From Burkholderiales bacterium (lineage in GTDB: Bacteria > Pseudomonadota > Gammaproteobacteria > Burkholderiales > Burkholderiaceae_C): 64,000 nucleotides of DNA. This document shows positions 20,371 to 28,324 of this stretch, piece by piece (position 1 is the first letter of the stretch; every line of letters starts with the position of its first letter). The DNA lies in NCBI GenBank assembly GCA_016223165.1, contig JACRPO010000012.1, forward strand, positions 682,001-746,000, in the 5' to 3' direction. The notes below the pieces were generated by a model. That model was not told the origin of the DNA, made no database searches, and saw nothing but the letters and a program-made list of their open reading frames with translations. The position numbers and the translations under genes were made by a program.

Positions 20371-20480
20371 GCCGCTCCCAAGGCGAACACCGGAGCGCTT
20401 CAGCGCGAAGGTTCTCTCGTCACCCGCCGGGCCGCTCCCAAGGCGAACACCGGAGCGCTTCGGCGCGAAGGTTCTCTCGT
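20371..20480. repeat. 60-bp direct repeat, two 50-bp copies with 10-bp spacer
   Basis: Copies at 20371-20420 and 20431-20480 start GCCGCTCCCAAGGCGAACAC and end GCGAAGGTTCTCTCGT, and differ at one base in 50 (20402, A or G). They sit between radC and the Smr gene. The last copy supplies the GAAGG ribosome binding site and the first bases of the GTG start of the Smr gene. Small stems (CTTC/GAAG) are present inside the unit. Confidence 0.95.
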
Positions 20481-21123
20481 GAGCCGCGGCCGCGGGCTGG
20501 ACACGCTCGCCCGGTTGCGCGACGACCTGCGCGCGCGCGAGCAGCGCGAGACGGCGCAGCGCGCGCTCGAGGCGGCCCGGCGGCGCGCCGAAGAATCCGA
20601 GCGGCGCGTCTTCGCCGATGCCGTGGGACCGGTGACGCCCATCGATGCCGGCAACCGCCGGCCGCACGACCCGCCGCAAGCCACGCCCGAACCGCGCCAG
20701 CGCGAACTCGACGAACAGGCGGCGCTGCGCGAGGCCTGGTCCGACACCGTGGACATCGAGTCGCTGCTGCTCACCGACGACGGCCTCGGCTTTCGCCGCG
20801 AGGGCGTGCCGCCCGACGTGCTCGCCCGGCTGCGCCGCGGGCAGTGGGCCATCCAGGGCCAGCTCGACCTGCACGGCCTGCGCCGCGACGAGGCGCGCGA
20901 GGCGCTCGGCGCCTTCCTCGCCGGCGCGCGCCGCCAGGGCTGGCGCTGCCTGCGCGTGGTGCACGGCAAGGGCCTCGGTTCGCCCGGCCGCGAGCCCGTG
21001 CTCAAGGCCAAGGTGCAGCGCTGGCTGGCGCAAAGCGATGCGGTGATCGCCTTCGCGCAGGCCAGTGGCCCGCGCGGCGGCGCCGGGGCGCTGATCGTGC
21101 TGCTCGGCGGCGCGCCGCGCTGA
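20479..21123 (+). CDS. Smr-domain protein, 214 aa
   Basis: The C-terminal half is a Smr domain (LDLHGLRRDEAREALGAFL, RVVHGKGLGS and the last strand GALIVLL), a fold with DNA- or RNA-nicking activity in MutS2 and in stand-alone Smr proteins. The N-terminal half is a charged helix (LRDDLRAREQRETAQRALEAARRRAEES) and linker. I chose the GTG at 20479 with GAAGG seven bases upstream; reading further upstream would only translate the 60-bp repeat. It may be co-transcribed with radC. Confidence 0.88.
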   Translation: MSRGRGLDTLARLRDDLRAREQRETAQRALEAARRRAEESERRVFADAVGPVTPIDAGNRRPHDPPQATPEPRQRELDEQAALREAWSDTVDIESLLLTDDGLGFRREGVPPDVLARLRRGQWAIQGQLDLHGLRRDEAREALGAFLAGARRQGWRCLRVVHGKGLGSPGREPVLKAKVQRWLAQSDAVIAFAQASGPRGGAGALIVLLGGAPR

Positions 21124-21146
21124 AGCGCGCTGCGCGACCTGCGGGT

Positions 21147-21599
21147 CTAGGTGGCGGCACCCGTGCCGGTCGGGCCGGCCGGGACCGCCGGGCCAGGCGT
21201 GGCTGGCGGATCCAGCTTCGTGCCCGGCGCCGCGGGCGGCGCCGGCGCGGCCGGCGCATTGCGCCGCCGGCAGTTCGCCTCGTGCTCCAGCCAGTAGACG
21301 GCGTTGCCCACCACGGCCAGGCTGCCGCTGACGACGAGCGTGGCCGCACTCACCACGCCCAGCGTGGCGAGCAGCGCCGCGCATTCCTGCCCCGAGCAGC
21401 TGTGGAACTGGCCGAGCACGGCCGCCTCCAGCGTCACCTCGCGCCGCATGAGGCGGCAATCGGGGTCGTAGACGTCGCGCGTCACGGGCACGACGACGCA
21501 ACCGGCGAGCGCACCGGCCGTCAGGGCCGTCAGTGCCGTCACGGCCGCCACGGCTGCAAGCCCGGCACCGCAGCGGCCGCGCCGCGTGCCGCCGCTCAT
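21147..21599 (-). CDS. Small lipoprotein, 150 aa
   Basis: The lipobox LAGC (about residues 31-34) follows a hydrophobic signal sequence that contains a TALTALTAG repeat. The mature protein has a cysteine-rich section (DPDCRLMRREVTLEAAVLGQFHSCSGQECAALL), then a hydrophobic helix (LGVVSAATLVVSGSLAVVGNAVYWLEH) and a proline/alanine-rich tail. I know no family for it. Its ATG overlaps the stop of the truncated hemoglobin gene by four bases, so it ends the four-gene GGDEF/ATPase/globin operon. Confidence 0.8.
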   Translation of the reverse strand: MSGGTRRGRCGAGLAAVAAVTALTALTAGALAGCVVVPVTRDVYDPDCRLMRREVTLEAAVLGQFHSCSGQECAALLATLGVVSAATLVVSGSLAVVGNAVYWLEHEANCRRRNAPAAPAPPAAPGTKLDPPATPGPAVPAGPTGTGAAT

Positions 21600-22123
21600 C
21601 GGTTGCGCATCCAGTCGGCGGTGCCGAAGAAGGCCTCGGCCAGGCGCGCGGCGAGGCCAGGGTCGACCTGCACCTCGCGCAGCGCCTGCACCATGCAGGC
21701 CATCCACTGGTCGCGTTCGGTGGCGCCGATCGCATAGGGCAGGTGGCGGGCGCGCAGGCGTGGGTGGCCGAAGCGTTCGATGTAGTGATTGGGGCCGCCG
21801 AGCCAGCCGCAGAGGTACCAGTGGAGCTTGTCGCGCGAGCCCTCGAGCGTGCTCGGGTGCAGGCGGCGGATGCCGGCGTAGTCCGGCTCGAGGTCCATGA
21901 GGTCGTAGAAGCGCTCGACCAGCGCGCGCACGCCGGGCTCGCCGCCGAGGCGCTCGAAGGGCGTGCCCGCGGGCGCGGCGTCACCGCCTTCGGGCTCGGC
22001 GGCCTCGGCGCCGGCGTTCGATGTCGGCGAAACGGTGGACGAAGCGGTGGACGTACCGTTGGACGAAACGGCAGGCGAAGCGGCGGACGCGCCGGTGCCC
22101 GGGTCGGTGGGGAGGCTGCTCAC
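21596..22123 (-). CDS. Group II truncated hemoglobin with low-complexity N-terminal extension, 175 aa
   Basis: Residues 54-175 are a 2-over-2 globin of group II (trHbO): FERLGGEPGVRALVERFYDLM, then the proximal histidine H127 in RARHLPYAIG and the group II tryptophan W140 in DQWMACM. It binds heme and probably O2 or NO. The first 53 residues are a Ser/Thr/Ala-rich extension not found in the core family and partly encoded by a degenerate repeat (about 22020-22085). The GTG start overlaps the stop of the FlhG-like gene by four bases. Cotranscription with a GGDEF cyclase and an ATPase hints at a role in O2- or NO-linked signalling, which is inference. Confidence 0.92.
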   Translation of the reverse strand: MSSLPTDPGTGASAASPAVSSNGTSTASSTVSPTSNAGAEAAEPEGGDAAPAGTPFERLGGEPGVRALVERFYDLMDLEPDYAGIRRLHPSTLEGSRDKLHWYLCGWLGGPNHYIERFGHPRLRARHLPYAIGATERDQWMACMVQALREVQVDPGLAARLAEAFFGTADWMRNR

Positions 22124-22962
22124 ACCGGCATTCTGATCGCCGCGTTGATGAGTGCGATCGCGGCGGCGGTGCCGGGCATGGTTTCCATGAGGAGCTGGCG
22201 GCGCTGCACCGCCTCGCGCACGGCCGGATCGACCGGGATCTCACCCATGATCTCCAGGCGCACGGACCCCGAACCTGCTTCGAGCGTCGGATTCACGTAG
22301 CGGTCCACCACCTGCTGCAGCTGTGCCCGCACGGCGCGGCCTTCGCCGGGCTTGCGCACCTGGTTGACGAGCAGGTGCACGCGGCGGCGGCCCTGCGTCA
22401 TGGCCAGCACCTTGATGGTCGCGTAGGCGTCGGTGAGCGAGGTCGGCTCGGGCGTCGCGACGACGAGCACCTCGGCGGCGAGCGAGACGGTGTAGAGCAC
22501 GACATCGGAGATGCCGGCGCCGGTGTCGAGCAGCACATGGTCGAACTTCGGCGAGACCTCGGCGACGAGTGCCTGCAGCTGCTCGCGCACCTCGGCCGTC
22601 ATGCGCGAGTACTCGACCATGCCCGAGCCGGCGAGCAGCACCGAGAAACCGCCCGGCGCCGGCAGGATCGCCTCGGCCAGCGTGTTCTTGCCGGTGAACA
22701 CGTCGTGCAGCGTGATCTTCGGGTAGAGGTTCAGCACCACGTCGAGGTTGGCCAGGCCGAGGTCGGCGTCGAGCACGAGCACGCGCTTGCCGGTGCGCGC
22801 CAGCGCCGCGGCGAGGTTGGCGGCGATGAAGGTCTTGCCCACGCCGCCCTTGCCGCTCGTGATGGCGGCAATGTTGGGCAGGGGCGCGCCGGCGCCCGCC
22901 GCGCCGCCCTTCGGGGCCGGTGCGGCGGCAGGATTCAGGGCCGCGGGCGGTGCGAGGCTCAT
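22120..22962 (-). CDS. MinD/ParA-family ATPase, FlhG (FleN)-like, 280 aa
   Basis: The deviant Walker A SGKGGVGKT (residues 36-44) and DADLGLANLDVVL place it in the MinD/FlhG branch; FlhG controls flagellar number in polarly flagellated bacteria. The C-terminal helix region (VRLEIMGEIPVDPAVREAVQRRQLLMETMPGTAAA) fits FlhG. The first 28 residues are proline/alanine-rich. No flhF or flagellar gene is adjacent; instead it sits between GGDEF and globin genes with 4-bp overlaps on both sides, so another spatial-control role cannot be excluded. Confidence 0.85.
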   Translation of the reverse strand: MSLAPPAALNPAAAPAPKGGAAGAGAPLPNIAAITSGKGGVGKTFIAANLAAALARTGKRVLVLDADLGLANLDVVLNLYPKITLHDVFTGKNTLAEAILPAPGGFSVLLAGSGMVEYSRMTAEVREQLQALVAEVSPKFDHVLLDTGAGISDVVLYTVSLAAEVLVVATPEPTSLTDAYATIKVLAMTQGRRRVHLLVNQVRKPGEGRAVRAQLQQVVDRYVNPTLEAGSGSVRLEIMGEIPVDPAVREAVQRRQLLMETMPGTAAAIALINAAIRMPV

Positions 22963-23717
22963 TCGTGGTCCGTCATCGGGAAGGTGTCGAACAGCAGGCG
23001 CTTCTCTTCGCTGCTCACCACCGAGATGGCGGCCGGCTCGAGCTGCACGAGGTTGCGGCCTTGGGCCTTGGCGCGGTAGAGCTGCTGGTCGGCGCGCTCC
23101 AGCCACAGGCCCGGCGTGCAGCGCACCCACTGCGGCGCGAACGCACCGCCGACGCTGGCTGTCACCGGCACCTGCAGCGAGTGCGACACCTGCACCGGCG
23201 TCGATTCGATGCGCCGGCGCACGCGCTCGGCGACCGTCTGTCCGAAAGCGCTGCCGCAGTTGGGCAGGATGATCGCGAACTCCTCGCCGCCCACGCGGGC
23301 CACCAGGTCCATCGGGCGCACGCTGTCCAGCAGCGCCAGCGCGACGGCGCGGATCACCTCGTCGCCAGCGGCGTGGCCGTGGCCGTCGTTGACGCGCTTG
23401 AAGTGGTCGATGTCGAGCACGAGCAGCAGGGCCGGCTCGCCGCTGCGCGCGACGCGGTCGGCCTCGCGCGCCAAGGCCATCTCGAAGGCACGGCGGTTGG
23501 CCAGGCCCGTGAGCGCGTCGCGGCTCGAGAGCTCGACGAGCGCGTCGATCAAGCCTTGCACCCAGGGCGCGCTGCCGGGCACGCCCGCGGGCGGCGTGCG
23601 ACCCGATTGCGCGAGCAGTTGCAGGGCTTGCTCGAGCTGGAGCGGGCCGGGCAGCGGGGGGGCAGGTTGGCTCTTCAAGAGCGGAGGGTGCCCATCGAGG
23701 GGCGTTCGGACGTCCAC
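22959..23717 (-). CDS. GGDEF-domain diguanylate cyclase, 252 aa
   Basis: The C-terminal 170 residues form a GGDEF domain: RDALTGLANRRAFEMAL, LDIDHFKRVNDGHGHAAGDEVI, and the active-site loop RVGGEEFAIILP (GGEEF). It should make c-di-GMP from two GTP in the cytosol. The N-terminal 60 residues are proline-rich with a short helix and contain no known sensor domain. I see no RxxD inhibitory site in the expected position before GGEEF (PMDLVARVGGEEF), so product inhibition may be absent. The GTG start lacks a good ribosome binding site. It is the first gene of the four-gene operon. Confidence 0.92.
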   Translation of the reverse strand: MDVRTPLDGHPPLLKSQPAPPLPGPLQLEQALQLLAQSGRTPPAGVPGSAPWVQGLIDALVELSSRDALTGLANRRAFEMALAREADRVARSGEPALLLVLDIDHFKRVNDGHGHAAGDEVIRAVALALLDSVRPMDLVARVGGEEFAIILPNCGSAFGQTVAERVRRRIESTPVQVSHSLQVPVTASVGGAFAPQWVRCTPGLWLERADQQLYRAKAQGRNLVQLEPAAISVVSSEEKRLLFDTFPMTDHE

Positions 23718-23924
23718 GGTACGAATTTCAGTCTAGCAGCGCGACGACGGCGCTCGCCGCAGAACAACGGGCGCTTGCCGGCCTTGTTCGGGTCTTGATT
23801 TGGTCCCGATCCGGCCGAAAACAGCGGTGGGGCCAACGGGCCCCGACGCTTTCTCCGACACGTCCCCGACCCTGAACGAGCGCCCTCGGCGCAGGTCCCG
23901 AAGCGCGCCACCGACTCTCCTGCC

Positions 23925-24857
23925 ATGTCCGAATCGACCGCCATTGCGCCGATGACCCAGGCGCACACCACCTTCGGCCTCGCCCCCGGCATGCCCCCGG
24001 CCGGCGAGAACGAATTCGTCATGACGCGGGCCGACTTCGACCTCGTGCGCCGCCTCATCCACCGCCATGCCGGCATCCACCTCGCCGACGGCAAGGAGGC
24101 GATGGTCTACGGGCGCCTGGCGCGCCGGCTGCGCGAAACCGGCCATGGCAGCTTCGCCGACTACCTGCAGCAGCTCGAGCGGGCCGTCGGCGCCGGTGGC
24201 TCAGCCGCCGAGTCGGAGATGCAACAGTTCGTCAACTGCCTGACGACCAACCTGACCTCGTTCTTCCGCGAGGAGCATCACTTCCCGGCGCTGGCCGCGG
24301 ACCTGCGCGCTCGCGCAGCGCAAGCGGGACTGGCGGGCCAGGCGGGATCGGGCCTGCGCATCTGGTGCAGCGCGGCCAGCACGGGCGAGGAGCCGTACTC
24401 GATCGCCATCACCGCCGTGGAAGCGCTCGGCGCCTCGGCGCGCGTGGAGATCCTCGCCAGCGACATCGACACCCAGGTGCTCGCTACGGCCGAGCGAGGC
24501 GTCTACGCCGCCGACGCCCGCGGCCTCTCGGAGCAGCGCCTGCGTGCGCACTTCCAGCGCGGCACCGGCGCCAACAGCGGCCGCATCCGCGTGCGGCCCG
24601 AGCTCGCCCGGCTGACGCGCTTCATGCCGTTCAACCTCATCAACGGCGACTGGGCGCGGCTGGGCCCGCCGATCGACATCATCTTCTGCCGCAACGTCAT
24701 GATCTACTTCGACGCGCCCACGCAGCGGCGCGTGCTGCAGCGCATGCACGGCGTGCTCAAGCCCGGTGGCCTGCTCTACGTGGGGCACTCGGAGAACTTC
24801 ACCGACGCACGCGAGCTCTTCCGCCTGCGCGGCAAGACCGTGTACGAACGCGTCTGA
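23925..24857 (+). CDS. cheR: Chemotaxis methyltransferase CheR, 310 aa
   Basis: CheR transfers methyl groups from SAM to glutamates of chemoreceptors. An N-terminal helical domain (FDLVRRLIHRHAGIHLADGKEAMVYGRLARRL) leads into a SAM-binding domain with FRE, IWCSAASTGEEPYSIAI and IDIIFCRNVMIYFD. It is about 30 residues longer at the N-terminus than E. coli CheR. It is the first gene of cheR-cheD-cheB and is divergent from the GGDEF operon across 207 bases. Confidence 0.95.
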   Translation: MSESTAIAPMTQAHTTFGLAPGMPPAGENEFVMTRADFDLVRRLIHRHAGIHLADGKEAMVYGRLARRLRETGHGSFADYLQQLERAVGAGGSAAESEMQQFVNCLTTNLTSFFREEHHFPALAADLRARAAQAGLAGQAGSGLRIWCSAASTGEEPYSIAITAVEALGASARVEILASDIDTQVLATAERGVYAADARGLSEQRLRAHFQRGTGANSGRIRVRPELARLTRFMPFNLINGDWARLGPPIDIIFCRNVMIYFDAPTQRRVLQRMHGVLKPGGLLYVGHSENFTDARELFRLRGKTVYERV

Positions 24858-24869
24858 GGAGCCCCAAGC

Positions 24870-25574
24870 GTGTCGGCCATCCTCGCCCCCGCCGGCGCCA
24901 GCCCGGTCGCGCAGCAGCAGGCTCACCAACAGGCGCGGCTGGAGCGGCTGCGTTCGCGCCAGCGCAAGCACGGCGAGGCTTCGTTCTTCTACTGGGACGC
25001 GCATTTCGGCAAGGAAGCCGTGAAGGTGCTGCCCGGCGAATTCTTCGTCTACGACGAGGACGTGCTCGTGATGACGACGCTCGGCTCGTGCATCGCCGCC
25101 TGCCTGTGGGACCGCGAGCGGCGGGTCGGCGGCATGAACCATTTCCTGCTGCCCGACTCGGGCACGCCGGGCGGCGCCGGCGGTGGCGACGCCAGTGGCC
25201 GCTACGGCTCCTTCGCGATGGACCAGCTGATCGGCGAGCTCGTCAAGCGCGGCGCCAATCGCTCGACCATGGAGGCCAAGGTCTTCGGCGGCGGCGCCGT
25301 GATCGGCGGCATGAGCAGCCTCAACGTCGGCGAGCGGAACACGCAATTCGTGCTCGAATACCTGCGTACCGAACGCGTCACCGTCGTCAGCAAGGACGTG
25401 ATGGACGTCTACCCTCGCAAGGTGTGCTTCCTGCCGGCGAGCGGCAAGGCGATGGTCAAGCGACTGGCCACGACCAACACCGACGCCCTGCTGGCGCAGG
25501 AGCGCAGCGCTGCACAACGCGTGGCCGCGAGCGGCGCAGCGGGCGGCGCGGGCGGCACGGTGGATCTGTTCTGA
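24870..25574 (+). CDS. cheD: Chemoreceptor glutamine deamidase CheD, 234 aa
   Basis: CheD deamidates receptor glutamines and can bind CheC or CheY. The catalytic cysteine motif LGSCIAACLWD and the histidine motif GGMNHFLLP are present, then GGGAVIGGMSSLNVGERN and the CheD strand KDVMDVYPRKVCFLP. The first 40 residues are a glutamine/arginine-rich extension. The start is a GTG, 12 bases after cheR. The gene order cheR-cheD-cheB is common in betaproteobacteria. Confidence 0.95.
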   Translation: MSAILAPAGASPVAQQQAHQQARLERLRSRQRKHGEASFFYWDAHFGKEAVKVLPGEFFVYDEDVLVMTTLGSCIAACLWDRERRVGGMNHFLLPDSGTPGGAGGGDASGRYGSFAMDQLIGELVKRGANRSTMEAKVFGGGAVIGGMSSLNVGERNTQFVLEYLRTERVTVVSKDVMDVYPRKVCFLPASGKAMVKRLATTNTDALLAQERSAAQRVAASGAAGGAGGTVDLF

Positions 25575-25621
25575 AAGAGCGCGCAGGCGCGGCAAGAGAA
25601 GTTGGCGACTGGGAACCGGCG

Positions 25622-26788
<1,167 letters not shown>

Positions 26789-26830
26789 GCGGCGCTCGGG
26801 CGTCGTTCACGCGCCGTCTGGGCCGAAGAC

Positions 26831-26890
26831 CCAGGCGGGGTCCAGGCGGGCACAGGCGGGCCCAGGTGGGCACAGGTGGGCATAGGCCGG
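26831..26890. repeat. 10-bp tandem repeat, six copies
   Basis: Six consecutive 10-base units of the type CACAGGCGGG or CCCAGGTGGG lie between the convergent cheB and DUF1127 genes. The period and layout resemble the 10-bp array at 61571-61630, but the unit sequence differs. Confidence 0.85.
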
Positions 26891-26919
26891 CACGTTCGCT
26901 CGCGCCGGCTGCCACCCCA

Positions 26920-27258
26920 CTACCAGCGCGCGCGCTCGATCTCCTGCCAGGAAGGCGAGAGGCGCGGCGGCGCGAGTTCGTCCAGGCCGACGTCACGCAG
27001 CACATGACGGTCCAGGCGCGCCAACGCCTGCAGTTCGGCGCGCCGCCGCGCGGCCGCGCGCCAGCCCGACCACGACTCGAGCAGCGCGAGCCAGGCGCGC
27101 GACCATGCGGGGCGGTGCAGTCGGATCGGGCCGGCGCCGGCAGGGCGCAAGGTACCGGCACTCTCGACACCCGGCAGCGTTCTCGGCATCGGCAGCGTGG
27201 CCGGCAGGGCCGAGATGGCGGGTACGAGCGTAGGGACGCAGCAGGCGGCAGTGGTCAT
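26920..27258 (-). CDS. DUF1127-domain small protein, 112 aa
   Basis: The C-terminal half holds the DUF1127 motif (WRAAARRRAELQALARLDRHVLRDVGLD), an arginine-rich helical element of about 40 residues found in small proteins linked to RNA turnover and to phosphate or stress responses in alpha- and gammaproteobacteria. The first 55 residues are variable and proline/alanine-rich. It is divergent from a LysR-type regulator with a 157-base gap, so that regulator may control it. Confidence 0.8.
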   Translation of the reverse strand: MTTAACCVPTLVPAISALPATLPMPRTLPGVESAGTLRPAGAGPIRLHRPAWSRAWLALLESWSGWRAAARRRAELQALARLDRHVLRDVGLDELAPPRLSPSWQEIERARW

Positions 27259-27415
27259 GACGGGCTCCAGTGCGAGGTCGAATGGATGCGGTGCTGGTCA
27301 ATATATGTTGCACCGATTGGCATTGGAAGCGATGATTCATGGCCGTCCTGTGCAGCCACGCTGACCAGCATCGTCACCAGCGCCGCCGAACAGCGCTGCC
27401 GAAGTCGACACCACC
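27259..27415. promoter_or_regulatory. Divergent promoter region between DUF1127 and LysR genes
   Basis: At 27299-27310 lies CAATATATGTTG, an AT-rich imperfect palindrome in a very GC-rich setting, as expected of a promoter or LysR-type operator (T-N11-A logic). LysR proteins usually bind such divergent regions and control themselves and the neighbour. This assignment is by position and base composition only. Confidence 0.4.
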
Positions 27416-28324
27416 ATGAGTCGCCTGCCCCTGTCCACGCTGCCCACCTTTCGCGAAGCGGCCCGCACCGAGAACCTGCGCGCCACGGCCGAACGCCTGC
27501 ACCTGACGCACAGCGCCGTCAGCCAGCAGATGCGCCAACTCGAGCAGCAGCTCGGCTTCTCGCTCTTCGAGCGCCGCGGCCGCAGCCTCGCGCTAAACGC
27601 GGCCGGCGCGGCGCTGCAGCGTTCGGTCGAGGCGGCGCTGGACCTGCTCGACGAAGGCGTGCGCGCCGCTGGCCTGGCCGCCGAAGGCAAGGTGCAGACG
27701 CTGCGCCTCACGGTGCTGCCGTCCTTCGCGCAGCGCTGGCTGCTGCCGCGCATGGCGCGCTGGCGCGAGCGCCACCCCGGCATCACGTTGGAGATCCACG
27801 CCTCGCAGGCCATCGTCGACCTGCAGCGCGAGGGCTTCCACGCGGCGGTGCGCGCGGGCACCGGGCCCTGGCGCGGGCTCGAGGGCGAGCAGCTGGTCAC
27901 CTCGCGCTTCGTCGCCGTCGGCGCGCCGGGTCGAGCGGCGCGGGTGCGCTTCGGTGACCACGCGGCACTCGCCGCCGAGCCGCTGCTCGGGCACGCGGAG
28001 AAGTGGAGCAAGTTCCTGTCGCTGTGCGGCTGCAAGCTGCGCGGCAAGACGGTGGCGGAGTTCAACGATGCGGGCCTGTTGCTGCAGGCGGCCGAGCAGG
28101 ACCTCGGCGTTGCGCTGGCCAGCGAGTTGCTCGCCGCCGACGCGCTGCAAGGCGGCAGGCTCGTGCGACTGTCGCCGCTGACGCTGACCGACGTCGAGCC
28201 TGCGCCCTACTGGTTCGTCTATCCGCCTCAGCACGCGGAGCTGCCGCCGCTGTGTGCGCTGAGGCAGTGGCTGCAGGAGGAGATGGCGCTGTCGCGCGCG
28301 ATGCTGGCGGAGTCGGGCCGATGA
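27416..28324 (+). CDS. LysR-family transcriptional regulator, GcvA-like, 302 aa
   Basis: The N-terminal winged helix-turn-helix (LPTFREAARTENLRATAERLHLTHSAVSQQMRQLEQQLGFSLFERRGRSLALNAAG) is followed by a periplasmic-binding-protein-like effector domain with the LPSFAQRWLLPRMARWRERHPGI motif of the GcvA subgroup. The effector is unknown. Its stop overlaps the ATG of the following 1103-residue protein by four bases (ATGA), an unusual coupling between a regulator and a large exported protein, and it is divergent from the DUF1127 gene. Confidence 0.93.
   Translation: MSRLPLSTLPTFREAARTENLRATAERLHLTHSAVSQQMRQLEQQLGFSLFERRGRSLALNAAGAALQRSVEAALDLLDEGVRAAGLAAEGKVQTLRLTVLPSFAQRWLLPRMARWRERHPGITLEIHASQAIVDLQREGFHAAVRAGTGPWRGLEGEQLVTSRFVAVGAPGRAARVRFGDHAALAAEPLLGHAEKWSKFLSLCGCKLRGKTVAEFNDAGLLLQAAEQDLGVALASELLAADALQGGRLVRLSPLTLTDVEPAPYWFVYPPQHAELPPLCALRQWLQEEMALSRAMLAESGR

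Noticed and set aside
23829..23844. Short hairpin GGGGCC-AACG-GGCCCC between the GGDEF and cheR genes
   Set aside because: Six-base GC stems are frequent by chance at this base composition, and no T-run or defined position supports a terminator or operator.
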